Shown here in pieces: positions 1 through 10,545 of a DNA stretch of 64,000 bases. Numbering within the stretch: the first letter of the stretch is position 1; each line of letters starts with the position of its first letter. A program made the translations under genes and the position numbers. This stretch comes from Dipteris shenzhenensis (taxonomy: Eukaryota; Polypodiophyta; Polypodiopsida; Gleicheniales), in assembly GCA_047967505.1 (NCBI GenBank), contig CM106540.1. One strand, written 5' to 3'. Below the pieces are notes generated by a model that worked only from the letters and a program-made list of their open reading frames with translations, was not told the origin of the DNA and ran no database searches.

Positions 1-341
1 ACTCATGTGGAGCCAGACATTTTTGTGGACTGAGGAATGCGGCAAAGCATACCAGCAACTTAAAATCCAACTCTTACAAGCACCGGTGTTGATGTCTCCC
101 GATTGGGAGAAGAATTTTCATGTGTTTGTTGATGCTTTGGATAGGGCAATTGGCAGTGTCTTGATGCAGGAAGATGCAGACAAATGGTATCACCCAGTCA
201 CTATGCAAGCCGATGACTTTCGAATGCTACTGAACATAATTATTCTATCATGGAACGAGAAGGACTGGGAATGATTTATTCAGTCAAGAAAATTTGGCAT
301 TACCTGTTGGGCCGACCCTTCATGATTCATGTTGACCATTC
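1..341 (+). pseudogene. Ty3/Gypsy RT-RNase H fragment (Gypsy-1, 5' piece)
   Basis: The reading frame from position 5 carries the RT/RNase H junction typical of Ty3/Gypsy polymerases: an APVLMSPDW stretch followed by FHVFVDA, the start of RNase H with its first acidic residue. After a frameshift near 272 the frame continues with MIYSVKKIWHYLLGRPF and then HVDH. The upstream RT catalytic part lies outside the window. The frame is cut at 341 by the element at 342-2958 and resumes at 2964 in register, so the two pieces belong to one Gypsy copy. Frameshifts show that it is dead. The Gypsy assignment is secure, the lineage is not determined. Confidence 0.85.
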
Positions 342-634
342 TGTTGGTTCATAGAGAAAGCAATGAGGCACAATGAATAAATCTTTATTCAAGAGTGGTT
401 ATATATATAGGCAACTGCCTCCATGTTGGTAGATCCTAGATCCACAATCATCTCCATGATTATCTCAATCAATCACCTCCTATGATCACTCACACATCAC
501 ACCAACCTGACATACCTAACTACCAAGTCACTAGAACCTTCTAGCACACCTACACTCACACACTCCTTGCATAGGACTCCAAACCCATAGGAGACCCATA
601 GGCATACACACACACACATAAAATTTCCCCTTCA
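342..634 (-). repeat. 3' LTR of the gag-only element
   Basis: This 293-bp copy of the LTR has the same TG...CA ends. It contains a short CA microsatellite near 606-618 and an internal duplication of the CCCATAGG segment that the other LTR lacks. The 5-bp target duplication CATTC sits at 337-341. Confidence 0.9.
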
Positions 635-652
635 TTCCCCCCCCACAAATTG
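635..652 (-). other. Polypurine tract of the gag-only element
   Basis: The minus strand reads TTTGTGGGGGGGGAA immediately before the 3' LTR, a purine run with eight G. Its position is as expected for plus-strand priming. Confidence 0.75.
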
Positions 653-854
653 ATGACCTCATCCCTCAACAATAGTACATGGGATGCTCCATGGCTTGCC
701 CACCATCATGTGGCAACACACATGGCCCCATCCTGTGACTCACTCTTAGGATTATTGGTTTACAACTGGGAGATAGACAATGACTATGTATGAAAAGCCC
801 AACGAGTCCAACAAGGAAAAAATCTCAAAAGACTAACAATCATTTAAGGATCGA

Positions 855-1700
855 CTATCCATGGCAGAGAACCATTATTGACTCACACACATATAACTTA
901 GAAAACATATGGATCCTCACCCTTGTTAGAATTGACTTGGGTGTTGTAAGCAGTGAGAGCTTTAACATTCTTTGGTTTTTCTTCTTCTTTAGTCTCTGCT
1001 TCAACAAGATTGGATGAACATCTCTTCTTTGCATAACATTGCTTTTCAAAGTGTCTAGGTTTGCCACAAAAGTTACACCTCATTTTGCTCTTTCCCTTGA
1101 AGTTGCTTTTGGCCAAATATGCCCCTTCTTTGTTTTATCTTTCTTTCCTCTTCCAAGAGGGATGCTTCAATTTCCACCAGACTTATCTCTGGTATATTGG
1201 TGAGTGTGGTTACAATAGTGCTATATTCTTCAGTGAGACTTCTAAGTAAGATGGCAATTACAGTATCTTCATCAAGATTAAACTTGATGCCAAATAAGTG
1301 TGTCAAAATGCTTTTTATTGAATTTAGATGTGAAGAGATGGATTCTCCTCTATCCAATTTTAAATCAAATAATTTGATAAGAAAGCTAAACTTAGAGCAT
1401 CTCCCCTGTGCTCCAAAGACATGCTCAAGATGAGTCCATGTAGCTTGAGCAGTCTCACATCCATCAATGTGATGGGATAAAAGAATCACTCAAACCAAGA
1501 GCAATTATAGCTAGTGCTTTTTCATCTTTGGGAAGCCATGAAGCTTCTCCTTCCCTAGTTGTAGGTTTAGCTTCTTTTCCATTATCCACCTTCCATATTC
1601 CCTTTTTCATGAGAATAAACTTCAGTTTTGTTTGCCAAGTCTGGAACCCTCTCCTTCAAACTTATCTATTTTGAGTTTCGAGGCCATTTTGGGAAGGTCT
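855..1700 (-). pseudogene. Copia gag (UBN2 domain plus zinc knuckle) of the gag-only element
   Basis: The frame opens near 1686 with an N-terminus of the type MASKLKIDKFEGEG, shifts frame, and continues in the open stretch 1489-1073 with the UBN2 gag signature (a TWTHLEHVFGAQGR segment, then a SISSHLNSIKSILTHL helix). A second frame, 1116-898, carries a full CX2CX4HX4C zinc knuckle (CNFCGKPRHFEKQC). At least two frameshifts separate the parts, so the copy is inactive. After the knuckle a short stretch (NGSLPWIVDP) may be a vestige of the protease start, but nothing more of pol is seen. Role in the family: capsid and RNA packaging. Confidence 0.8.
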
Positions 1701-2660
1701 TACCAATTTAATGGCAGTGTCTAATCCCTTTACAAAAGATCAATCTTTCTGAACAAAGAAATCACCTTCACCATATAGATGCAAATTGCAACATAAGAAT
1801 TCAAAAAATCCTAGTTGTTTGGCATATGCATAACCAGTTGGCTTCTCTCACAACCTCTTAACTGGGGTCTTCTTTACCTTGTACTTTATCCTTGTAGTTT
1901 TCTTGACATAAGAATAAGTTTGAGAATTTGGCATATTGTCAAGAAATCAACTGAACTTCAAAGTACATTCTTTGAACTAAAAAGGCAAACTCTAAATCTC
2001 TGAACTGTACTTTCACTTCTCAAGCATTTAGTGTAGCATCAAAAATTTCAAAAATACACTAGAAATGCTTGCAGAGAACATAGGAACTTTGGAGGCTTGA
2101 TACCTCACTTCAAATAGCAACAAGCTTGGGGCTTTTGATGCTTAATCAAAGATACATAAGTAAGGAACACTCAGTACAGATCTGAGGCAAAATGGCGCAT
2201 TACTTCTCTCGGGGCAGCAGCATCTTCTTCACTTGAGGAAGTTTTGTCTTCTCTTGAATTGATTGGTTTTTTGTTAATTACTCCCTCGTTTACTGAGCCA
2301 AATCACTCCATATCTCTATTGTGGGTAGCTCTAGTAGTAGAGAAAGCATGGCTCAGAGGAATTACGAGGTAAGGGATTATGGTGACCAACATTGCAAAAG
2401 TGGCACGGAGGAGACAGAGAAGCGGTGCATGTAGATGGTGACAAAATCTGTCAATCCCTCTGGTCAGATAGGTCTCCAGGCATAAGGAAGGTTTGGCTGA
2501 GAGGGTTTTTCAATCCATTGCGTGGATGAGGAGAATTGAGCTTTCCAAGGTCACGATGAAAGAAGGAGAAATGGAAAGCATTTGGGAAGAAGATGGAATC
2601 TACTTGGAATCTTCAAAGAATCTCGTGGATTCTCATTCTAGGCACTAGGATTCTCAACAA
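1701..2660 (-). other. Leader of the gag-only element, no gene seen
   Basis: About 960 bp between the primer site and the gag start contain no coding frame that resembles a known protein. It is the untranslated leader, long relative to the 2.6 kb element. Confidence 0.6.
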
Positions 2661-2672
2661 GCTCTGATACCA
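2661..2672 (-). other. Primer binding site, initiator Met tRNA type
   Basis: The minus strand reads TGGTATCAGAGC two bases inside the 5' LTR. This is the standard plant primer site complementary to the 3' end of initiator methionine tRNA. It fixes the element's orientation. Confidence 0.85.
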
Positions 2673-2674
2673 CA

Positions 2675-2958
2675 TGTTGGTCCATAGAGAAAGCAATGAG
2701 GCACAATGAACAAATCTTTATTCAAGAATGGTTACATATATAGGCAACTACCTCCATGTTGGTAGATCCTAGATCCACAATCATCTCCATGATTATCTCA
2801 ATTAGTCACCTCCTATGATCACTCACACATCACCCCAACCTGACATACCTAACTACCAAGTCACTAGAACCTTCTAGCACACCTACACTCACACACTCCT
2901 TGCATAGGACTCCAAGCCCATAGGCATACACACACACACACATGAATTTGCCCCTTCA
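2675..2958 (-). repeat. 5' LTR of the gag-only element
   Basis: This 284-bp direct repeat matches 342-634. On the minus strand it runs from TGAAGGGG to CCAACA, the usual TG...CA termini. It is followed on the minus strand by the primer site and preceded by the target duplication CATTC. Relative to the other LTR it lacks about 11 bp near the CA-repeat end. Confidence 0.9.
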
Positions 2959-2963
2959 CATTC

Positions 2964-4122
2964 CATGTTGCTATACTTAGTTAAACAACAAAATCTTACG
3001 GGTCAATTGGCACGTTGGGTGTTGTTGCTATAGGAATATGACTTTGATGTCATTCATCGGCTTGGCTCGCAGCATGCAACAGTGGATTACTTATCTCGAT
3101 TGGAGTCTGGGGAGCTGCCAATGGGAGTGGAAGATGAGTTCCTTGATGTAGAGCTGGCGGCTATCTTCCAGGAAAATCTGATCGATGTAGAGCTCGAGGT
3201 GGTTCCGGAAGGTCCGTGGTGGTCATGGTATGATGAGATGCTCTCGTTCGTGACTACTAGAGTAATGCCCAAGTACCTAAATCGAGACCAAAGGAAGCAA
3301 TTGGCATTGCAAAGCCGATATTTTGAAGCAGTGTTAGGCCAACTGTATCGACGACATTTGACGAAGGCCTTGCTACTGTGTCCAGAGTCATGAGCAGGAG
3401 GCAGTGCTGATGGAGACCCATTATGGGGTTTTGGGTGGACATTTTGCGGGGGACATAACCGCAAAGAAAATTCTACAAGAAGGCCTATGGTGGCCAACCA
3501 TGCAGAAGGATGCTTGGTGGTTCCCAAAGAGTTGTGATCTCTATCAATGGTTGGGTCAAAACCTAGAGATTGTGATCGGATGACTCTCAACCCCCTCTTA
3601 CCACACTGGAGCCATTTCAAAAATGGGGTTTGGACTTCATGGGTCCATTTCGGCTAGCTGCTACTACCCACACGTGAAATTGTTATACGTTGGTGGTTGC
3701 CAATTAATGTACCAAATGGGTGGAGGCAAAATGCCTCTACCGAGATGTGTTCACTGGTTTGGTTGCCCAATCGAGCTGGTCAATGAGACAAGGGTACCCA
3801 CTTTGTCAACAAAGTCATTAAGCGAATGAATTCTTTCTATATGGTGACTCAAAAGAATTCTTCTTCCTACTATTCATAGGCTAATGGGTTGGATGAATCG
3901 ACAAATCATACATTCAAGCAGATTCTTTTGTTGTTAGTAAATGAGCACTGCACGGATTGGGATGAAAGGTTTTTGGTAGCAGTATGGGCTTACCGCACAT
4001 CCTTCAAGGTGGCAATGGGGTTGACTCCTTTCAAGTTGGCATTTGGGATAAAAGCAATTACATTGATTGAGCATGTAGTGCCTAGTTTGCGTATTGCGGT
4101 GGAGGATAGGCTTCTTTCGTAG
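2964..4122 (+). pseudogene. Ty3/Gypsy RNase H end and integrase (Gypsy-1 continued)
   Basis: The frame resumes after the nested element with the RNase H end (LTGQLARWVLLL, a stop, then EYDFDVIHRLGSQHATVDYL). 3082-3393 encodes the linker. 3400-3560 carries the integrase zinc domain in another frame (THYGVLGGHFAGDITAKKIL, later CDLYQ). 3620-3850 holds the start of the core with several stops. 3889-4122 has the core end: NHTFKQILLLLVNEH, AVWAYRTSFKVAMGLTPFKL and VPSLRIAVEDRL. Multiple stops and frameshifts mark it as a dead copy. The host element would cut and join DNA during insertion. Confidence 0.85.
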
Positions 4123-4640
4123 GAATCCATGGTTTTCTGATTGGATGTGCTTGATCAATTGGATGATATGCAACTAGAAAGCTACTATCTGACTCTAGAG
4201 GTTCAAGAAAGGTGGAAGTGGCAGGTGGATTTGGCTTGGATCGGCTGTGGAGTTTTTGGGCGAGCATCGGGAGCTTACCATCCAATTGATTTATTAGCGT
4301 CTATTTTTGCCAATGGATGGGGAGCTATAGGTGCAACCAACATGCTTAGCAGAAGAGATGGTGGCCGAGTTTGGCAATCCTGCTCAAGGTGAGTACAATC
4401 TTAGTGCATGTAAAGATGTTCAAATTCGGGATCTTTATTGCTAGATACTGGAGTGTGTTTGTTTGCAAGAAAAGACCTACATGATCACTCCCAGGTCTCG
4501 TGGGATGATCGTGGTAGTAGAACAACAACCATTGCCTTGGGCACACACGTTTTGAAGGAGCGTATCCATGCAGAGGCACACAGGGTGGCAACGGTGGTAG
4601 AAAAGAAGCAAGCTATTAGTTCAAAGATTGGTTAGATTTT
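4123..4640 (+). pseudogene. Probable integrase C-terminal region of Gypsy-1
   Basis: From 4141 the frame reads VLDQLDDMQLESYYLTLEVQ, which resembles the region after the Gypsy integrase core (a leucine- and charge-rich helix before the GPY/F module). No GPY/F module or chromodomain could be recognised. The end is arbitrary. Confidence 0.45.
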
Positions 4641-5290
4641 GTAGGTTCTATTTCCCTTGCAGCTTAACTCTAATGTTCCTCGGAATACGGCATTGATTCT
4701 TACTCTTGAGCCCGAAGGACCTCTGCAAGATGTGGTTGAAGGCTTGTCTAGTCGAGAGCCTAAGAATCAGAGATGACAAGGTCCTCGGATCACGCAAGGA
4801 GTGATTCCCTCTATTTCTCCCCTTACTCCTTCCCATGCATTCACGCCATCATCAGCAGGAGTGACGGAGAGCTTGTTTTGCAGTGGGTTGTCCTCAACAT
4901 AACTTAGTGTGATGCCCCCACCTCCCCCACTGGTAATATTGCAGAGCGGTTGGCTGTGTCAGTAGTGCCTGTTTCAACCGAGATGGGTGTTTCCTCTGGA
5001 ATTCCATTGGTTGGTGGCTCGCTTGCTCAAAGATGGCTAGAGAAGCTTACATTGGCCACCACAGTGGCAATCTCCACTGTGGTGGTAGAAGTGATGGAGA
5101 CCATTAGGGTGACAACACAGCAGAGGAAGTCCTTGCTGGTAGTCTCTGAGCATGGGGTGGTCTCTCGAACGCCCTCGATTGGATTTTCATTACGATTGCA
5201 ACCAATGCATGCTCAGCTTTAGCTCTGTGCATAGTTGTTAGCACGACTTGCAACACAGTGTTTTGCAGGGATCGATCCCTCCAGAGTTGT
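4641..5290 (+). other. Post-integrase region of Gypsy-1, decayed
   Basis: The stretch contains an open frame at 4950-5222 rich in Val, Thr and Ser with no recognised family. It lies between the integrase and the coiled-coil remnant and is probably part of the same decayed 3' region. Confidence 0.35.
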
Positions 5291-5920
5291 GGGCTTGGAA
5301 TCTAAAGTTCTTTAGTTGTTGCGAAGTGAGAATGAAGCCTTGTGAAATCAAAATGCATGGCTGTAGCAACTGGAAGAGTGGATTGTGGTTCTAGAACCAC
5401 AAGTTTAGGTAGCTGAAGCATACTCAGAGGCTACCCAACAATTGCATTCGGAGTATGATTTAGGCATTCAAGAGGGATTGTCATGCCAATGTACTACCGA
5501 TGGGCTAGCTAAGTATTTGCGGCTTTTCTTGGCACGGTCAGTGTCAACATGGAGCAAATGGGTTCGCTCCTTGATGCTCTACAAGGGGATGTGCATGTAG
5601 AGTGGGATAGGCAGTTTGCACACTGGCACGAAGCAATGGTTTTGCAAATGTGTCGGGGCGTGGTTCCGCATCAACGGCAACCCGAGACTGATGTGGTGAT
5701 GCGGGTGCTAGTGTGGGGTCAGGGATGCAAAGTGGTCCTCAGGCACAGACAGTTTCTGGGCCAATGGGGTCCAGTGCTTCTATATATGGGAGCGGTAGCG
5801 CAGATAAGGGTAGGAGTGGTTGTGGAGTTAGCACCTGCTGGGGAAGATTGGCACGTAAAATATGAAGAGTTGGCTCAGGACATTGTAGAAGTTGTTGCTC
5901 GCTCAGGCAGAAGAGTTTAG
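5291..5920 (+). pseudogene. Coiled-coil accessory ORF remnant downstream of Gypsy pol
   Basis: Reading from about 5297, the frame gives a Leu/Glu heptad pattern broken by stops: SENEAL, then NQNAWL, then QLEEWIVVLEPQV and EATQQLHSEYDLGIQEG. Three of the four internal stops are TAG and one is TGA. A second frame, open at 5549-5920, continues with Trp- and His-rich sequence. The pattern is what a decayed coiled-coil protein looks like. It lies in the same orientation as pol, between pol and the candidate 3' LTR, so it may be an extra ORF of this Gypsy family. Its function is unknown. Confidence 0.45.
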
Positions 5921-6599
5921 ATTTTGAAGCACAAAGGTGTTCGCTTTGTTTTTGGTTAGAGCTATGTGCCCATTTCTTTAGTATGTCTTTGCCTCCTCGC
6001 CCTCCTTGGTGGAATGAAGCGGATCCGTTTTTGGAAAAAATATCTAATAGGCACACTCATTTTCCTGGGTTGCCTGCTCCCCCCTCATATGAGCCTATGG
6101 TAAGCCGCCAACCACACAAGAAGAATGTTGGCAATAGCAATTGCCATAGGGTGCATGGATTGAGGAGATTCTTCCTACTGAGTAGTGGCCTGAGCATCAG
6201 CCAGTGGATTGGTCAAAGCTGCTTTGCAGTGGGGTTGATGGATATGGAAAAGGATCGTAGGTTGAAGCTCTGGTTGCAGAAGAGGCAGCAGGAGATTGGT
6301 TGTTGATGCAAGTTCTAGTGGAGTTGAGCCTACAAAATAGTTGTGAATGGAGTTAAGTGAATGTAGCGATGCGGGACTGAGCAAAGTTGGAGTAACTAGT
6401 GCACTTGTGCAGTGCATTTCAAGTTTGGATGAAGAGTAAGAGTTCACAATGGTGGCTTTTGGGTAGCCTCATAGTTCAAAGTCTCCCAGAGTGCTATGTG
6501 CTATTGCACAAGTAGGTGACGATAGCTTGATTCTTACTTCTTCAGCATAAGATAGATTCAAAAAGAGATGCTTCTTTTCATGCGTACTTAGTGAATGAT
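5921..6599 (+). other. 3' region of Gypsy-1 before the candidate LTR, no gene seen
   Basis: Open frames here are short and unrelated to known families. No clear polypurine tract was found just before 6600. Confidence 0.4.
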
Positions 6600-7080
6600 T
6601 GTGATGACCTCATTTGCACCTGGTTCTCTACTGAGGCTATGCCCAAAATGATTGTTGCATTGATGCACACACACATATTGATGTTTGTCATAGGGGATGG
6701 GTATCTATTGTGGAGTCGCACAGTCCACTGTGAGTGCCATGTGTTATTGCATAACCATGCGGGTTAGCAGCAGTGACTGCGAGGGGTGTGCGTGGGTAGG
6801 TTAGTCGCAATGGATGATGATTGAGGCCTTCAAGTGGTTCGAGTCTTCAATGGTTTCTAACCGATAGTTGGTTCTTGTACGCATGCTATTACTTGCATTT
6901 TGTCTCTGTTTTTTCCATGATATATGAGCTCTGCTCTGAGATATATAGAGTTACACATATTGTGTGATCATCTTATTGTGTTCTCTGTATTTTCCTGTAG
7001 ATGTTGTGCTGTTTATTCATTCATATTCTCCATAACGTCTACGTTGTATTATGATGCTACACTTATCAAACACATCATCA
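6600..7080 (+). repeat. Candidate 3' LTR of Gypsy-1
   Basis: The segment begins TGTGATGACC, a start common in plant Gypsy LTRs, and ends near CACATCATCA. It contains a TATA-like stretch (GATATATGAG, about 6920) and T-rich terminator-like sequence toward its end. No second LTR lies in the window to align with it and no purine tract precedes it, so the call rests on termini and position only. Confidence 0.35.
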
Positions 7081-7915
7081 GGAATAGAAAGTGCATTTCT
7101 TTGGATTTGAGTGTGGGAGATATTTTGCAAACGATATCATTTCCAAATAAGAACATAGCGAAAGGTCAAGTTTTGGGGTTTGAACAAGTGGATCAGTGGT
7201 CATTTGCATAGATGAGGATTGTGAAAGTTACTAATGATGGTATGGATGATAACGCAATGTCATTGGATGGGCCCTATTATGAGAAAGGAAAAGAGTTGAG
7301 ATGGAGCATGAAATTTTTAAAGATTAAAAAAGGACATGTGGTTTTCAATGATAAAGATAAGGTATACTACAATTTCAAAGGACTTAAAGAATATGCCAAT
7401 GAGCCAAGATTGTCCCTTCAGATGTGGATGATTTCAATGGATGCAAGTATATAAGTGACATCTTACAAGGAGTGGATGAGTTCATTGGTACTTAGAAAGA
7501 AAAAGAATTAAGAAGCAATGCCTTATTTGGAGTGGATGAATTCATGCATTTTGAGAAAGGCAAAGACATCAAAAGTGTTGTCCCTTTAGAGTTAAATGAT
7601 TTTAATGCAATCATCTATGTAAGTGACATCTTATCAAAAGTGGATGAGCTGAGTGGTACTGAGAAGGCAAAAGATTTAAAAAGTGATATCTTATCTAGAG
7701 TTAATGAATTCACGCACGTCGAGAAGGATAAAGATATCATCAGTGTTGTCCCCTCAAACTTGGATGATTTCAGTGCACTTAGCTATAGAAGTGATATCTT
7801 ATCAGGATTGGATGAGTTCATTGGTGGCGAGAAAGCAATGGGTTTCAGAAGTGATTTTTGCATTGAAAGAACAAGGGCATTGCTCATACGTTATATTATA
7901 ATAATGTTGCATTGA
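7081..7915 (+). pseudogene. Decayed coding remnant with 55-residue tandem repeats
   Basis: After the candidate LTR the + strand is coding-like, rich in Lys, Asp and Val. A frame at 7212 starts MRIVKVTNDGMDD directly after a stop. From about 7410 the frame contains about 2.7 copies of a 55-56 residue repeat. Each repeat has a VVP..L.DF block, a SDIL..VDEF block and an EK.KD block. At DNA level the period is about 165-168 bp (blocks near 7410, 7577 and 7743). One TAG (near 7492) and a frame change before the first repeat show decay. I do not recognise the family. It could be part of a host gene interrupted by Gypsy-1. Confidence 0.5.
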
Positions 7916-8367
7916 GAGAAACATTGCCTTGCTAGACCATTCCCCAAATGACAGTCTTACTTGGTCGTTGCATTCCAAGATGGTTGTTAAGAGTACACAT
8001 GAAAATGAAAAAGTTTCAAAGACATGAAACAAGAGTTGAAGTCAGAACACTTCAAATGAGTCTAATTTGCAATAGGAAAAGGAATCCAATCAGTCTGTGA
8101 TCTCCGAGTAGGCAACATAGGAGCAAAAAAGAACAAATTCGATTAAAGTGAATATTTATATACAAAAGAAGTTGGTATCACTATATGCCTTTGCTTCCAT
8201 CTTCATAACTCAGTCCAGCATCTATATTTGACCATATACTCCAAAAGGTTAATGGATTTCGTATCATGAAATTATAGGTTGTGCTCAAATGGTGATGTGT
8301 AAGACTGTCGATCCTCCATTTAAAGCTAGACGAATAGTTACAGTGTGACATCATCCATCAAACAGGA

Positions 8368-8705
8368 TCACATTTCTTCAAGACCTTGCATTGCAAACTT
8401 TGGAAGTACTCTCCATGCTCCAGATGGGTTTTTACAAATCTTGTATAAGGAGTCATCCAAAATAATATTGCTGGCTCTCGACAAGTGCGAGAACTGGTTC
8501 CAAATGGTTGGCAAGTCCTTGGAGATAACATGCTTCTCATTCAGCAACTCTCCATTTCTGTTCACCATGAGTCCAACATTATAACAGTCTTTCTGAGCCA
8601 GAGCTGTTATCTTTTCAAAATGTTGTGGAAAGCATGCACGGAGGATTTTGTTTACTTTTGTTCTTCTGGATGTGCTCCAAATAAACACTTCAAAATATGA
8701 CATGC
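8368..8705 (-). pseudogene. FCP1-homology (NIF-type) phosphatase domain, C-terminal exon fragment
   Basis: The minus strand encodes YFEVFIWSTSRRTKVNKIL, later HVISKDLPTIW and then LDDSLYKICKNPSGAWRVLP. These match the second half of the FCP1-homology domain found in NLI-interacting-factor-like Ser/Thr phosphatases: the EVFIWT helix, the KDL..+W block and the DDS..K...NP block with its conserved Asp pair. The N-terminal DLDET(L/V) catalytic motif is not found upstream, so only part of the domain is here. It could be one exon of a larger gene or a pseudogene; the missing active site favours the latter. Confidence 0.65.
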
Positions 8706-9872
8706 AAAAGCCCAGTATACAACCCAAATGGCTTGGATACAACAACTCCGCGTTGCACCCCACACACCCCAGTATACAATGTTGTGGGAATGACCCAAGA
8801 ACCTAGGAGATCTTGGCCCTTCTTCCTCAGCATTCTTTTCAGCAGGTGACCCGAGGGACTGTCATCTTGGATATCCATAGGTGCAATATCTTTTGGGTCA
8901 TATCTTGCATCTGTAAGGTCTCTCACGATGTTATCAACCTTTTTACAATTCTAGCTTGCAACTCTAGAGTTGAAGAGTGTGCAGGTCTGTTACATATTGA
9001 TGGATCTACAAAAAATGACAATCTAACAACAAAAGCTTAAATAAGTGGATTACCTCTATCTAGTATGTTTCTATCAATAAAACATTAGCTTACAAGATAT
9101 CTAACTAGTAACTAGCACATGAGTAGAAGTCTGCCAAGTTAGTACTCTCTACATGAATGCTAACTAATTAACATAGGGTAGATGGGACCATACATATACC
9201 AGTTTGTGTGCAATAGCATAACTTGTTCGCTAAGTAGAATATCTAGTATGCTGAGTAAAGTAGCATAGAACATAGGCTAGTTAGATTTAAATAAATGCCA
9301 AATGGTGATTGCCATGGTAAGAGAACAATTTTACAAGGGTTTTCCTCACAATAAGGCATTTTATTTATCATATATAAAACGGACTAAGCAGTCTTTACAA
9401 TTATAGGAGACCAAGTCATAGGATCTACTAAATAGCATATAAGGTTTTCAAAAGTAGAAGAATGCCACATGGGATGGACTCTTGGCTCCACCCTAGCATG
9501 GACCTGAACAACAAGACATTGTACATCTCAGCTTCTTGCATGCATGTGGTTTAACAACATTCTTAACAATAGCATCCTCCGTTGTTCTGGATGGCACCTT
9601 TTGTCTCTTTAAGGGTTCAAGTAGAGAAGCAAAAGTGGACATCTTCTACTTGCCCAACTTGGTAGCCATGTTTTCCAAGGGACTATCATCACCCATGTCC
9701 ATCTGGATAGTAGAGCTGATGCCTCCAATTTCTTCTCAATCTTTCCCAAGTCATTCAATACTTCAACGATATCATTTGTCATCGCATCCACATCTTTAGG
9801 CATGGAAACACTACCATACACATCTTCACTAGGGACGACCTTCGGGGTGATCAAATTTGAAGTACAAAGCAT
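8706..9872 (-). pseudogene. Upstream part of the phosphatase-like locus (introns and degenerate exons)
   Basis: On the minus strand upstream of the FCP1 segment, 9872-9600 encodes PKDVDAMTNDIVEVLNDLGK then a charged stretch, changing frame near 9720. A further stretch continues to about 9500 with one internal stop (KVPSRTTEDAIVKNVVKP). 9480-9020 is AT-rich and intron-like. 8926-8800 encodes RDLTDARYDPKDIAPMDIQD. The segment 8863-9543 is present a second time, inverted, at 45119-45800. No complete gene can be assembled because frames break and no DLDET motif is seen. Confidence 0.4.
8863..9543 (-). repeat. Inverted duplicate of 45119-45800
   Basis: The reverse complement matches 45119-45800 almost throughout (for example GCATGCAAGAAGCT at one end and GGATATCCAAGATGA at the other). 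The match stops abruptly at both ends. The other copy is embedded in a Copia gag, so this copy, which has host-like sequence on both sides, is probably the source. Confidence 0.85.
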
Positions 9873-10545
9873 TAATTAGAAGCAAATAAAGCATTAGTCC
9901 TCAAAAACCTAGATGCACATAATTGGTGCACACATCTATCATACTACTTTATGCCCAACAAACTTTTAGGAGCCTCATGATTATGAGATCTAAGTGATAA
10001 AAAGTGAGAGCTCTCTCAAAATCCTTAACAACCCTTATCTTCTATTAAAGAGATCTACCACCCTAGACTAGCCTCCGGCTAACCAAAAAAAAAAAGTAAT
10101 TACTCTACTAAGCTATTAATTAATTCCTTTTTTAATCTAAAACCTTTCCCATTGAGAACTCACAATCCATTATTAATATTACAACTAAGCACTTTAAACA
10201 TCCACTACAATGATTAGGAGATCACATACCCAAGCTAACCCAAGTTGCATTAGGGATGACTTCTTCACCACCCCCTGCCATGCATTAATCCATTGCCAAA
10301 CTTAAATCATTCCAACTACAACCATTACTTCCCTGGCTAAAAAAGCCTCAAGCATGAAGTAACTAAAGCCATGAATGTTAACTCTAGGAAACATGCCCAT
10401 AGGAACCCTCACTAAGTCTAGTTGTTCATGAAGAGATTAATTGGAACACTAGGAGGATCACACATTACTCGACGCCTTAAAAAACATAATTAGAATGTTA
10501 AAAGTTTTATCAGTGCCAATAATGCATATATTTGAGGTCCTTGGT
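9873..10545. other. AT-rich stretch without a recognised gene
   Basis: Stops are frequent in all frames and no repeat or motif stands out. Confidence 0.5.

Larger units (their letters stand above)
342..2958 (-). mobile_element. Gag-only LTR retrotransposon (TR-GAG-like, Copia-type gag)
   Basis: A complete 2,617-bp LTR element lies inside Gypsy-1 in the opposite orientation. It has two LTRs (342-634 and 2675-2958), a primer site complementary to initiator Met tRNA beside the 5' LTR, a G-rich polypurine tract beside the 3' LTR, and the 5-bp target duplication CATTC at 337-341 and 2959-2963. Its only recognisable gene is a Copia UBN2-type gag with a zinc knuckle. No integrase, RT or RNase H is visible in the internal 2 kb. 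This matches the published class of terminal-repeat elements with a gag domain, which must borrow pol functions. The LTRs differ at about a dozen positions by eye plus small indels, so the insertion is moderately old. Confidence 0.85.
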
